From a virus, in IMG/VR virus record IMGVR_UViG_3300028422_001986, positions 1 through 43,859 of that record: a DNA stretch of 43,859 nt, one strand, 5' to 3'. The notes beneath the pieces are model-generated. The model did not search any database. It saw nothing but the letters and a program-made list of their open reading frames with translations, and had not been told where the DNA came from. Positions 37,371 through 43,859 of the stretch are shown here, in pieces. A program made the position numbers and the translations under genes. Numbering within the stretch: the first letter of the stretch is position 1; the number at the start of each line of letters is the position of its first letter.

Positions 37371-38589
37371 GGACGTCGCCTTCGTCGTTATCGTCCTTCA
37401 GGATGCCCCAGAGCCGCAGGTACTTCTCGCCGATCAGACGCTCTTGCGGCGTCATGTCCTTCAGGTTGCAGCCATGCGGCATGGTCACGGTCATCGACAG
37501 CGATTTGCCCCGCCCGCCATCGGGGCCCGGGTGGAACTTGATGGTGAAGCGCGCACGGGTGACAACCCATTCCGCCACGTCGCCGGTGCCACCCAAGACA
37601 CGCGCGCCGCCACCGATGTCGAGGCCGATCCGGTGTTCCGCCATCTGCCAGATCGTCCGGTCCGCACCCGACATGGATTCGAGCGTGATGCGCTCCTTCG
37701 CATCGCCCAGATCCATCAGGCGCAATTCCTTGACGGTCACGCCCGCAATCCCGTCGGCCGGGTCAGTCGGGAAGTCGAAAGGCCGCAGCAGCATGCTGAG
37801 ATCGTACTCGCGCAGCGGCAGCGACTGCTCTTCATCGAGGGTGATACCCAGCAGATCGCGCGCCATGTACCGGGTCAGATCGATCCGGTCCTCGCGCGTC
37901 TTGGCCACGACCTCGATCACGCCGGTGGCGGCCTCGTAGGTCAGCGCCGCCTCGAAGACCGGCTTCACGATCCGACGCGACAGGGTGCTGTTGGCGTCGA
38001 AGCCCAGCGTGTCCTCGGGACGCCCCTCGCGGTAGACCGCGACCTGGACCAGTTCGCATTCTTCACCCTCAAGGATCACCCGGTGGCGGTCGAAGATGTC
38101 GACATGGACGTTGGGCGTTTCGAACCGTTCGCGGATCGCGGCCGTGAATGCTGCGAGCGAGACCGGGTCTTTCTTCACCGCGAGATCGGGATCGACGCCG
38201 AACCCGCTCCACGACCGCCCCCGGCGGCGCTCATCATTGTAGCGCACCTCTTCGGCCAGGCGGAACCGGTCGTTCTCGTTGAGGAAAACCCAGAGTGAGC
38301 GGTTGTTGGCCCCCTCGAGCGTATCGAAGACCGCGCGGTTCACGACGACGTTCTGCAACGCGTTCTGGCCGGGCTCATCCGCCAGCGCCGCCACGCGGGC
38401 CGCATCGAGGACGACGCGCTGCTTTTCGTCATCGGACATGGCGTCGACGGCCTTGATCAGCGACTCTACCACCTCGGGCTCGGGCTTCGGCCAGTCGATG
38501 GGCGCAAGCGAGGTAAACCCGCCAGCAGTGAAGTAATCCTGCAGACGGATCACGGGGGTCTTGCGGAGGAACGCGGCGATGGCGGTCAT
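37363..38589 (-). CDS. Unrecognised 408-residue protein, first of the divergent pair
   Basis: Starts MTAIAAFLRKTPVIRLQDYF with GAAAGGG ahead. Alpha-helical first part (AVDAMSDDEKQRVVLDAARV), then an alternating region (FETPNVHVDIFDRHRVILEG, LVQVAVYREGRPEDTLGFD) and a C-terminal beta-rich, glycine-containing section (IGLDIGGGARVLGGTGDVAE, FTIKFHPGPDGGRGKSLSMT) with an acidic end. No enzyme motif or membrane helix seen. Family unknown to me. Divergent from the XRE repressor with two palindromes between; 8-base overlap with the next gene implies a functional pair. Confidence 0.82.
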   Translation of the reverse strand: MTAIAAFLRKTPVIRLQDYFTAGGFTSLAPIDWPKPEPEVVESLIKAVDAMSDDEKQRVVLDAARVAALADEPGQNALQNVVVNRAVFDTLEGANNRSLWVFLNENDRFRLAEEVRYNDERRRGRSWSGFGVDPDLAVKKDPVSLAAFTAAIRERFETPNVHVDIFDRHRVILEGEECELVQVAVYREGRPEDTLGFDANSTLSRRIVKPVFEAALTYEAATGVIEVVAKTREDRIDLTRYMARDLLGITLDEEQSLPLREYDLSMLLRPFDFPTDPADGIAGVTVKELRLMDLGDAKERITLESMSGADRTIWQMAEHRIGLDIGGGARVLGGTGDVAEWVVTRARFTIKFHPGPDGGRGKSLSMTVTMPHGCNLKDMTPQERLIGEKYLRLWGILKDDNDEGDVLE

Positions 38590-38645
38590 GAGAGCCCTTT
38601 CTTTGGTCGGGGAGGAGGACGGAATCGCGAAAATGCGATACGATG

Positions 38646-38667
38646 TTGTTCGATATATACCGAACAA
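38646..38667. promoter_or_regulatory. Repressor operator O1 (TTGTTCG-8-CGAACAA)
   Basis: Perfect 7-bp inverted arms TTGTTCG (38646-38652) and CGAACAA (38661-38667) with an 8-base AT spacer, 57 bases upstream of the unknown pair's start. Same arms as O2, centres 50 bp apart. It probably covers the minus-strand promoter of the pair. Confidence 0.75.
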
Positions 38668-38696
38668 ATCGCCACGTCTACTTGCGCGGCACAATT

Positions 38697-38716
38697 TTGT
38701 TCGGCATAGCGAACAA
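38697..38716. promoter_or_regulatory. Repressor operator O2 (TTGTTCG-6-CGAACAA)
   Basis: The same 7-bp arms (38697-38703 and 38710-38716) with a 6-base spacer, 35 bases upstream of the XRE gene start. Expected to be an autoregulatory site of the XRE protein. The two spacers differ by 2 bases (8 and 6). Confidence 0.75.
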
Positions 38717-38750
38717 GCGTCCTGCAACCAAGGAAACCAAGGATGATACG

Positions 38751-39071
38751 ATGACCACGTCCCTCGGCGCGAAGATCAAGCGCCACCGTCAGGAAAAGGG
38801 ATATTCCCTCGACAAGCTCGCCGAGCTGACCGACTCCAGCAAGAGCTACCTCTGGGAACTCGAAAACCGCGATACGCGAAAACCGTCGGGCGAGAAGCTG
38901 ACGAAGATCGCAGGAGCGCTGTCGGTCACTACAGATTACTTGCTCGACGACAACACCGAACCCGAAGAAGAGGTCTTCAAGGAGGCGTTCTACCGAAGCT
39001 TCAAAAAGCTCGACTTGGATGACCAAGAGAAAATCAAGCAGATGATCGACATGTGGGGAAAGAAGGATTGA
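38751..39071 (+). CDS. XRE-family repressor
   Basis: A 106-residue HTH protein, MTTSLGAKIKRHRQEKGYSL; HTH_3 domain at about 6-62 with DKLAELTDSSKSYLWELENR and SGEKLTKIAGALSVTTDYLL, then a short acidic/helical C-terminus. No LexA-type peptidase domain, so induction must come from outside, plausibly from the ImmA/IrrE-like protease encoded next. Start at 38751 follows AAGGATG. Very likely binds the two TTGTTCG palindromes just upstream. Confidence 0.92.
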   Translation: MTTSLGAKIKRHRQEKGYSLDKLAELTDSSKSYLWELENRDTRKPSGEKLTKIAGALSVTTDYLLDDNTEPEEEVFKEAFYRSFKKLDLDDQEKIKQMIDMWGKKD

Positions 39072-39988
39072 GTCTGCCGACGACGCCTCAGAGCTGGGCC
39101 AACCGCCTGACGAAAATCCTGTCCGTGCATCAGGCGGTGCACGGGCTGCCGCGTTTCCCTATCGATGTTGCCGCGCTCGCGCAGGACTTCTCGCGTCAGG
39201 TCTTTCCGGACGCGCCAATCACGATGGTGCAAGGGCTGAAACTCTCTAAGGGCGTCGAAGGCATGCTGCTACCAAATCCGCATCGCGCGGGCGAGTGGGG
39301 CATCGTCTACAACGAGACCATCCGGTCGCCGGGGCGGCGCAACTTCACGCTGGCGCATGAGCTGGGGCACTACCTCCTGCACCGACAGGCCAATCCGGGC
39401 GGCCTGGAATGCACCAGCCGCAACATGGCCGACTGGGATGAGGCCCGGAACAGGATCGAAGCGGAGGCGAACACATTCGCCTCCTACCTGCTGATGCCCC
39501 TCGACGATTTCCGCGCGCAGATCAAAGGCCGGATCATCGACATCGACGTTATGACCGAGCTCGCGGATCGCTATGCCGTATCGCTGACCGCCGCGATCCT
39601 GAAATGGATGACCATCACCGACAAACGCGCGATGATCGTGGTCGGCAAGGAAGGCTTCATCGATTGGGCCTGGTCCAGCGAACCGCTGTTGAAGTCCGGG
39701 GTTTTCTACCGGGCGCGGCAAGCGGTGATCGAATTGCCGCCCGCCTCGCTTGCGGCGCAAGAGGTGGACGGGGATGAAGGGCGCTACGGCTGCCACCATC
39801 CGGGCGGCGTCTGGCCCGGCTCTGAACCGGTCCACGAGATGACTGTGTTCTCGCCCAGCAATGACCAGATGACGATCTCGCTTCTGCTCTACCCCGACCG
39901 CGCCCCATCGCGATGGGAAATGGGCGAACTCGAGGAAGAGCCGGTCCTCGACAGCTTCGACAAGTTCATGGACGGCCGGACCGGTTGA
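39068..39988 (+). CDS. ImmA/IrrE family metallopeptidase
   Basis: About 306 residues (311 from the GTG at 39053). The zinc-peptidase motif HELGH is at 97-101, with the third ligand region in EAEANTFASYLLMP. The N-terminal part (HGLPRFPIDVAALAQDF) is normal for the family; the C-terminal 110 residues (FIDWAWSSEPLLKSGVFYRA, HEMTVFSPSNDQMTISLLLY) form an extra beta-rich domain. TTG start overlaps the XRE stop (ATTGA); GTG at 39053 is the alternative. ImmA-type proteins cleave XRE repressors, as in ICEBs1, so it is the likely antirepressor for this phage. Confidence 0.9.
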   Translation: MSLPTTPQSWANRLTKILSVHQAVHGLPRFPIDVAALAQDFSRQVFPDAPITMVQGLKLSKGVEGMLLPNPHRAGEWGIVYNETIRSPGRRNFTLAHELGHYLLHRQANPGGLECTSRNMADWDEARNRIEAEANTFASYLLMPLDDFRAQIKGRIIDIDVMTELADRYAVSLTAAILKWMTITDKRAMIVVGKEGFIDWAWSSEPLLKSGVFYRARQAVIELPPASLAAQEVDGDEGRYGCHHPGGVWPGSEPVHEMTVFSPSNDQMTISLLLYPDRAPSRWEMGELEEEPVLDSFDKFMDGRTG

Positions 39989-40109
39989 TTCGCCACGACT
40001 GCCCGACCGCTAGGAGAGCGCAGGGACATTTCAGCTACGCAGGTTTTCGCCAAGGTGCGCAGCGACCGCATGAGGTCGTAATAAACTGATATACTTGATA
40101 TTTTTCTGA

Positions 40110-40147
40110 TTTCGCGACACATTTCGCCTATCACAACAGTCGCGAAA
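40110..40147. repeat. Inverted repeat upstream of the recombinase module
   Basis: Perfect 9-bp arms TTTCGCGAC (40110-40118) and GTCGCGAAA (40139-40147) with a 20-base spacer, just before the first gene of the module and next to an AT-rich stretch (40078-40112). Spacing and size would fit a regulator site or half-sites of a serine-integrase attachment site. Confidence 0.55.
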
Positions 40148-40154
40148 ACCCGCC

Positions 40155-40403
40155 ATGTCCATTCCCTCCGAAGACCCGGTTTCCGGGCCCAATCCTCTAT
40201 GCCCTGAACGCATGTCCCCTGATGCCCGGCTTGCCGAGTTGGGCCGCATTCTCGCCGCGGGCGTCGTTCGCCTGAATGCCGGGAAGTCCAGTTCTTTATC
40301 GCCCGCCGACGGAGACAGTTCCGTGGACTACCCGCCCCGAAAGAGCGGTGGTCGTCGCAGGAAACGCATCCGTATCGGAGGAATTGATGAAGCATCACAG
40401 TAA
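40155..40403 (+). CDS. Small protein of the DUF2924/recombinase module (82 aa)
   Basis: Eighty-two residues, MSIPSEDPVSGPNPLCPERM, with the conserved core RLAELGRILAAGVVRLNAGK, SSSLSPADGDSSVDYPPR and a basic end (RRRKRIR). Proteins with this LGxILAxGxxRL...KSS pattern are regularly found ahead of DUF2924 and the recombinase in alphaproteobacterial prophages. Overlaps the DUF2924 gene by 17 bases. Function unknown. Confidence 0.72.
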   Translation: MSIPSEDPVSGPNPLCPERMSPDARLAELGRILAAGVVRLNAGKSSSLSPADGDSSVDYPPRKSGGRRRKRIRIGGIDEASQ

Positions 40404-40884
40404 GATAACGCCCCCCAAACCCGGGCAGGACGCGCGCATGGACCAAAGCGTCCTGTCGCGTATCGCCGCGCTCAAGACCATGTCGGTGAAAGAGCTGAAG
40501 ACCGAATGGGAACGGCTCCTCGGCAGCGCCGCGCCGAATAACAGCCGCGCTTTTCTTGAGGCCCGCATCGCCTATCGCCTGCAGGAACTGACCTATGGCG
40601 GCCCTGATCACGAGACCCGCCGCATGCTGGACCTGCTTGCGGACGAGGTCGAGGGCGTCTCCCGCCGCAAGAACCAGATCGCGGATCCCCGCAATCCGGT
40701 GGCAGGTACCCGGCTGATCCGGGAATGGAACGGGGTCGAGCACACCATCACCGTGCTGAAGGACGGTTTTGAGTGGCAGGGCCGCAAATACAAGTCGCTC
40801 TCCGGCGTCGCGCGGGAAATCACCGGCGTGCGCTGGAACGGCTATCGCTTCTTCGGGCTGAAAGTCCGACCGCGGGAGGTTTGA
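40387..40884 (+). CDS. DUF2924 protein
   Basis: A 165-residue DUF2924 protein: VLSRIAALKTMSVKELKTEW, SRAFLEARIAYRLQELTYGG, then GTRLIREWNGVEHTITVLKD and FEWQGRKYKSLSGVAREITG. The end of the family (GVRWNGYRFFGL) resembles a small DNA-binding RAMA-type fold. Good GGAGG site ahead of the ATG (40387). DUF2924 almost always precedes a large serine recombinase, so it is presumed to be a recombination cofactor or directionality factor. Confidence 0.92.
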   Translation: MKHHSKITPPKPGQDARMDQSVLSRIAALKTMSVKELKTEWERLLGSAAPNNSRAFLEARIAYRLQELTYGGPDHETRRMLDLLADEVEGVSRRKNQIADPRNPVAGTRLIREWNGVEHTITVLKDGFEWQGRKYKSLSGVAREITGVRWNGYRFFGLKVRPREV

Positions 40885-40886
40885 CC

Positions 40887-42218
40887 ATGGACATGAACAC
40901 ACGCCCCGGCCGCCGCCTGCGCTGCGCCATCTACACCCGCAAGTCGAGCGAAGAAGGGCTCGACATGGAATTCAACAGCCTCGACGCCCAGCGGGAGGCC
41001 TGCGAGGCCTATATCGCCAGCCAGAAATCCGAGGGCTGGGTCGCCACCCGCGACCGCTACGACGACGGCGGCTTCTCGGGCGGCAATCTGGACCGGCCCG
41101 GCTTGAAGCAGCTGCTGGCCGACATCGACGACGGGCTGATCGACGTGGTCGTAGTCTACAAGATCGACCGGCTCAGCCGCGCGCTGATGGATTTCTCGAA
41201 GCTGGTCGAGGTCTTTGACCGCAACGGCGTCACCTTCGTCTCGGTCACGCAGTCCTTCAACACGACCACCTCGATGGGGCGGCTGACGCTGAACATCCTG
41301 CTCAGCTTCGCCCAGTTCGAACGCGAGGTCATCGGCGAACGCATCCGCGACAAGGTGGCCGCCTCGCGCAAGCGCGGGATCTGGATGGGGGGCTACGTGC
41401 CGCTCGGCTACGATGTGCAGGACCGCAAGCTGGTGATCAATGAGGTCGAGGCCGCCTCGGTGCGCCGGATCTTCGACCGGTTCGTCGAGCTCGGCTCGGC
41501 CACGATGCTGGCGAAGGAACTGCGACGGGAGGGGTTTCGCAGCAAGCAGGGCACGCTGATCGACAAGGGCTACCTTTATCGGGTGCTTCGCAATCGCGTC
41601 TATCGCGGCGAGGCCGTCCACAAGGGCAAGGCCTATCCGGGCGAGCACGAGGCCATCGTCACAGACAAGGTCTGGGATCAGGTCGACGCCATTCTGCAGG
41701 GCAACCGCCACGCGCGGTCCAGCAACAGCCGCATGCAGACGCCTGCGCCGCTGAAGGGCCTCATCTTCGCCGACACCGGCGCGGCCATGACCCCGACCGC
41801 GACCAAGAAACGCGGCAAACTCTACCGCTATTATGTGTCGATGGACGTGATCAAGAACCGAACGACGGAGGACGACAGCGGCTACGCTCAAGCACCGACC
41901 CGCTTGCCTGCGGGGATGGTCGAGGACGCCATCGTCACCGAGGTCCGGCGCATTCTGCAAACGCCCGAGGTGGTCACGCAGGTGCTGGCGGCGCTGAAGC
42001 GCGATCAGGTATCCGAAGCCGAGGCCATCGCGGCGCTGCATGATTTCAACACGCTCTGGGCGCAGCTGTTTCCGCTCGAACAGGCGCGGATCATCCAGCT
42101 TCTGGTCCGGCGCGTCACCGTCACCGCCGCCGGGCTCGAGGTCGACATTCGGCGCGAAGGTGTCGCGGGCGTGATCCGCGAGATGATCGCGCCGCGCGAC
42201 ATGGAGGCCGCCGAATGA
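40887..42218 (+). CDS. Large serine recombinase (phage integrase)
   Basis: A 443-residue recombinase. Resolvase domain at 11-165 with the active-site serine in YTRKSSEEG (Ser20), YDDGGFSGGNLDRPGLKQLL, VYKIDRLSRALMDF and FAQFEREVIGERIRDK; recombinase domain about 185-285 (GYVPLGYDVQDRKLVINEVE, GYLYRVLRNRVYRGE). The zinc-ribbon position reads GLIFADTGAAMTPT, without the usual CxxC pair, as in many alphaproteobacterial members of this family. A GGGAGG site precedes the ATG. Catalyses site-specific integration/excision of the prophage. Confidence 0.94.
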   Translation: MDMNTRPGRRLRCAIYTRKSSEEGLDMEFNSLDAQREACEAYIASQKSEGWVATRDRYDDGGFSGGNLDRPGLKQLLADIDDGLIDVVVVYKIDRLSRALMDFSKLVEVFDRNGVTFVSVTQSFNTTTSMGRLTLNILLSFAQFEREVIGERIRDKVAASRKRGIWMGGYVPLGYDVQDRKLVINEVEAASVRRIFDRFVELGSATMLAKELRREGFRSKQGTLIDKGYLYRVLRNRVYRGEAVHKGKAYPGEHEAIVTDKVWDQVDAILQGNRHARSSNSRMQTPAPLKGLIFADTGAAMTPTATKKRGKLYRYYVSMDVIKNRTTEDDSGYAQAPTRLPAGMVEDAIVTEVRRILQTPEVVTQVLAALKRDQVSEAEAIAALHDFNTLWAQLFPLEQARIIQLLVRRVTVTAAGLEVDIRREGVAGVIREMIAPRDMEAAE

Positions 42219-42613
42219 CCCGGAGCAACGACACCATCCGCGTGCTGATCCCCCTGAAGTTGCGCAAGAAGAACGGGCGGCCCAAGATCATGCCGCCCGC
42301 CGATTACAGCCTGAGTGAGGATCAGACGCAGGACCCGCACATCCTGCGCGCCATCGGCCGGGCATGGGGCTGGCGGCGGCGCATGGAGGCAGGTGAGTTC
42401 GCCACGATCCAGGAACTGGCCGAGGCCGTCGGTCTGGCCGAACGCCATGTCAGCCGCCAGTTGCGCCTCGCCTATCTGGCGCCAGAGGTCCTCAAACGTC
42501 TGACCTGCGGGCGCGAGGCGTCGGCGGTCAGCCTCTATGACCTGTGTTTTCTGGCAGGGGAGACATGGCAGGAGCAGGCTGAGCGAGTTTTAGACTCGAC
42601 GCAAGCAAGCTAA
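42215..42613 (+). CDS. HTH protein co-encoded with the recombinase
   Basis: A 132-residue basic protein, IRVLIPLKLRKKNGRPKIMP at the start, and a ParB-like helix-turn-helix: ATIQELAEAVGLAERHVSRQ, LRLAYLAPEVLKRL. Its ATG overlaps the recombinase stop (ATGA), so the two are translated together. Common fourth gene of this module; perhaps an accessory or directionality protein for the recombinase. Confidence 0.82.
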   Translation: MTRSNDTIRVLIPLKLRKKNGRPKIMPPADYSLSEDQTQDPHILRAIGRAWGWRRRMEAGEFATIQELAEAVGLAERHVSRQLRLAYLAPEVLKRLTCGREASAVSLYDLCFLAGETWQEQAERVLDSTQAS

Positions 42614-42621
42614 TATGCTGA

Positions 42622-42657
42622 TTGACAGGGGTGCTAGCTTTGCAATTCTGCAGCTAG
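42622..42657 (+). promoter_or_regulatory. Candidate promoter with palindrome ahead of the repeat protein
   Basis: Consensus -35 TTGACA (42622-42627), with AATTCT/ATTCTG as weak -10 at about 42644-42650. An inverted repeat CTAGC...GCTAG (42634-42657, with inner TGCA-ATTC-TGCA) overlaps the spacer and -10, so regulation by a DNA-binding protein is possible. Confidence 0.5.
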
Positions 42658-42676
42658 AAAATTCAGGAAGAACAAA

Positions 42677-43003
42677 GTGAAACGTGCTTCAATTTTTGCA
42701 ACTACACTGGCAATTTTAGCCACCCCGGCATCTGCCCAGAATTGCCAAGTAATCGGCAATCAAACGTTCTGCGACAACGGCATCAATGCGCAGCAAATCG
42801 GTAACAACACCTTTTACTCGAACGGCGTTACCGATACCCATATCGGAAACAATACCTTTGGCTCAGATGGGTTCAACTCTCAGCGGGTAGGTAATAGCAC
42901 CTTCTATAACGATGGCACATCATCGCAGACTATTGGCAATTCGACCTTCTTCAGCGATGGTTCGAGCTGTCAAACGATCGGCAATCAGGTCTTTTGCGAT
43001 TAA
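42677..43003 (+). CDS. Exported 15-residue-repeat protein
   Basis: A 108-residue protein starting at GTG with AGGAAG ahead. A clear signal peptide (residues 1-20, cleavage after ASA) precedes six near-identical 15-residue units of pattern IGNxTFxxxGxxxQx. The repeats suggest a small beta-solenoid in which each turn is one unit. The first and last units carry cysteine pairs (NCQ...FCD and SSCQ...FCD), placed to close the ends by disulphides in the periplasm or outside the cell. Base composition is clearly less GC-rich than the recombinase before it. Function unknown; could be a surface, adhesin or exclusion protein. Confidence 0.82.
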   Translation: MKRASIFATTLAILATPASAQNCQVIGNQTFCDNGINAQQIGNNTFYSNGVTDTHIGNNTFGSDGFNSQRVGNSTFYNDGTSSQTIGNSTFFSDGSSCQTIGNQVFCD

Positions 43004-43022
43004 ACTGGCGTTTCGCCGACCC

Positions 43023-43859
43023 TCAATGAAAACTCGCCTGAAAGGACGTCGCGGTCAGCGAGACATGCGCGTCCAACGGCGGGTGCAGCTCAAACGCTTT
43101 CGGCTCGCGCGCGAAGTTCCACAGGCGGAACAGGGACCATTCCGAGCGCCGCTCCTCGGCCACAGCCAGTTCGTTGCGGCTGATATGAAAAGGCGTGCGC
43201 TCCCAGCCATTCGTCGTCTTCACCTCGATCAGGCGCGGACGGCCGTCCGGCGCGAAACTCGCGATGTCGTAGCCGGCGCCATCGCCGTCCTCCTCCGACA
43301 CCCACCTGACCTTGCGCGCCAGATCGTCCCGGCCCGCTGATTTCAGGGCTGCACGCTCATGCGCCAGGACGCGTTCCTCACCGGCACGGCCGAGGGCGCG
43401 GTTTCGCTCGTCTCGCGCCGCGACATCGAATTTGCGGGCGATGTGCAGCATCTGCTCCAGTTCCTGCGGCGGCGGCTGGTTCGACAGCGTTGGCGGCGGC
43501 CCGATCCAGATCGGCTGCGCCTCCGCAAGGCCCGTCGGCGCTCCTGCACGCGAGTGGCGACCGAGCCACGCCGGGTTCAGCGCCAGCCAGCGCGCCACGG
43601 CATCCACCAGCGTCATCTGGAAATTGAAGGCAGGCTTGTAGCCCGGGATCCAGTCCTCGCCGAGCCCCTTCAGCACGGCGCTGATGTTCTGGTGCTTGAA
43701 TTCGACCGATCCCTCGGACCGATCATCCAACAGCGGCAGAAGCCCGCGCCGGTGCTCGGCCTTGTTGTAGGGGCGACCAGAGACGTCGTCGGCCAGCATC
43801 GCGAAGTAATCCGCGACGATCAGGTCGTTCTCTTGATCTGTCCAGGCCCCGTTTGACAT
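43023..43859 (-). CDS. DUF3883 nuclease-like protein
   Basis: A 278-residue, complete protein. The C-terminal DUF3883 domain (about 165-270) has RVLAHERAALKSAGR, GDGAGYDIASFAPDGRPRLI EVKTT and PFHISRNELAVAEER, giving the GYD...EVK pattern of the PD-(D/E)XK fold. The N-terminal part (DYFAMLADDVSGRPYNKAEH, VEFKHQNISAVLKGLGEDWI) is a DNA-binding-like region common in stand-alone members. DUF3883 occurs in many restriction and defence proteins, but also in solitary genes like this. Convergent with the repeat protein across 19 bases; may be outside the prophage. Confidence 0.88.
   Translation of the reverse strand: MSNGAWTDQENDLIVADYFAMLADDVSGRPYNKAEHRRGLLPLLDDRSEGSVEFKHQNISAVLKGLGEDWIPGYKPAFNFQMTLVDAVARWLALNPAWLGRHSRAGAPTGLAEAQPIWIGPPPTLSNQPPPQELEQMLHIARKFDVAARDERNRALGRAGEERVLAHERAALKSAGRDDLARKVRWVSEEDGDGAGYDIASFAPDGRPRLIEVKTTNGWERTPFHISRNELAVAEERRSEWSLFRLWNFAREPKAFELHPPLDAHVSLTATSFQASFH

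Noticed and set aside
39989-43022. tRNA gene as integration site near the right end
   Set aside because: No cloverleaf or conserved T-loop sequence found by eye; serine recombinases often use protein-coding targets.

Overview
The window is most of a prophage in a high-GC alphaproteobacterium, most likely Rhodobacterales (Paracoccus/Rhodobacter-like). This is inferred from GC-rich coding sequence, tail proteins that match the gene transfer agent (GTA) series of that order, and families typical of its prophages (DUF6441, DUF6362, DUF6511, DUF2924 plus recombinase). The left end runs out of the window after the tail hub gene. The right end is probably near the serine recombinase module at about 40.1-42.6 kb, followed by two accessory or host genes.

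Late region (about 22.1 kb down to 1, minus strand). The order is lambda-like for the head: small terminase, GpA-type large terminase, gpW, portal, protease-capsid fusion, DUF2190 decoration protein, FII-like connector, DUF6441 in the gpZ position, gpU-like terminator. From there it is GTA-like for the tail: tube, tail assembly chaperone, tape measure, DUF2460, DUF2163, NlpC/P60, TIM-barrel hub. A lysis cassette (three small membrane proteins and a T4-type lysozyme) sits between the DUF2460 and DUF2163 genes. The chaperone gene carries an A AAA AAC slippery heptamer followed by a start-less -1 frame, as in lambda G/GT. Two elements break the late operon on the opposite strand: an IS110-family element whose leader looks like a bridge RNA with guide sequence matching its own target, and a PLD-nuclease-like gene that looks like a cargo (moron/defence) gene.

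Middle region (22.2-28.3 kb). Three small plus-strand genes lie next to the late promoter. Facing them on the minus strand are an AT-richer gene of unknown function with an ADP-ribosyltransferase-like R/S/E pattern, a small membrane protein, a cytosine methyltransferase with a second protein-like reading frame, a ParB-like/adenine (or N4-cytosine) methyltransferase, and a group of three overlapping genes including a RuvC-like resolvase.

Replication/recombination region (28.3-36.3 kb, minus strand). An AT-rich, repeat-bearing gap (possible origin) is followed upstream by a prim-pol/ATPase, a DUF6511 zinc protein, a DEAH helicase, a Cas4/RecB-like nuclease, a DUF669 protein, a Sak4-like RecA ATPase and an AlpA-like HTH protein, mostly overlapping by a few bases.

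Control region (36.4-40.0 kb). An XRE repressor and an ImmA/IrrE protease are divergent from a self-contained, terminator-bounded pair of unrecognised genes. Two TTGTTCG/CGAACAA palindromes exactly 50 bp apart lie between them. Right end (40.1-43.9 kb): a small protein, DUF2924, large serine recombinase and HTH protein module, then an exported 15-residue-repeat protein and a DUF3883 nuclease-like protein.
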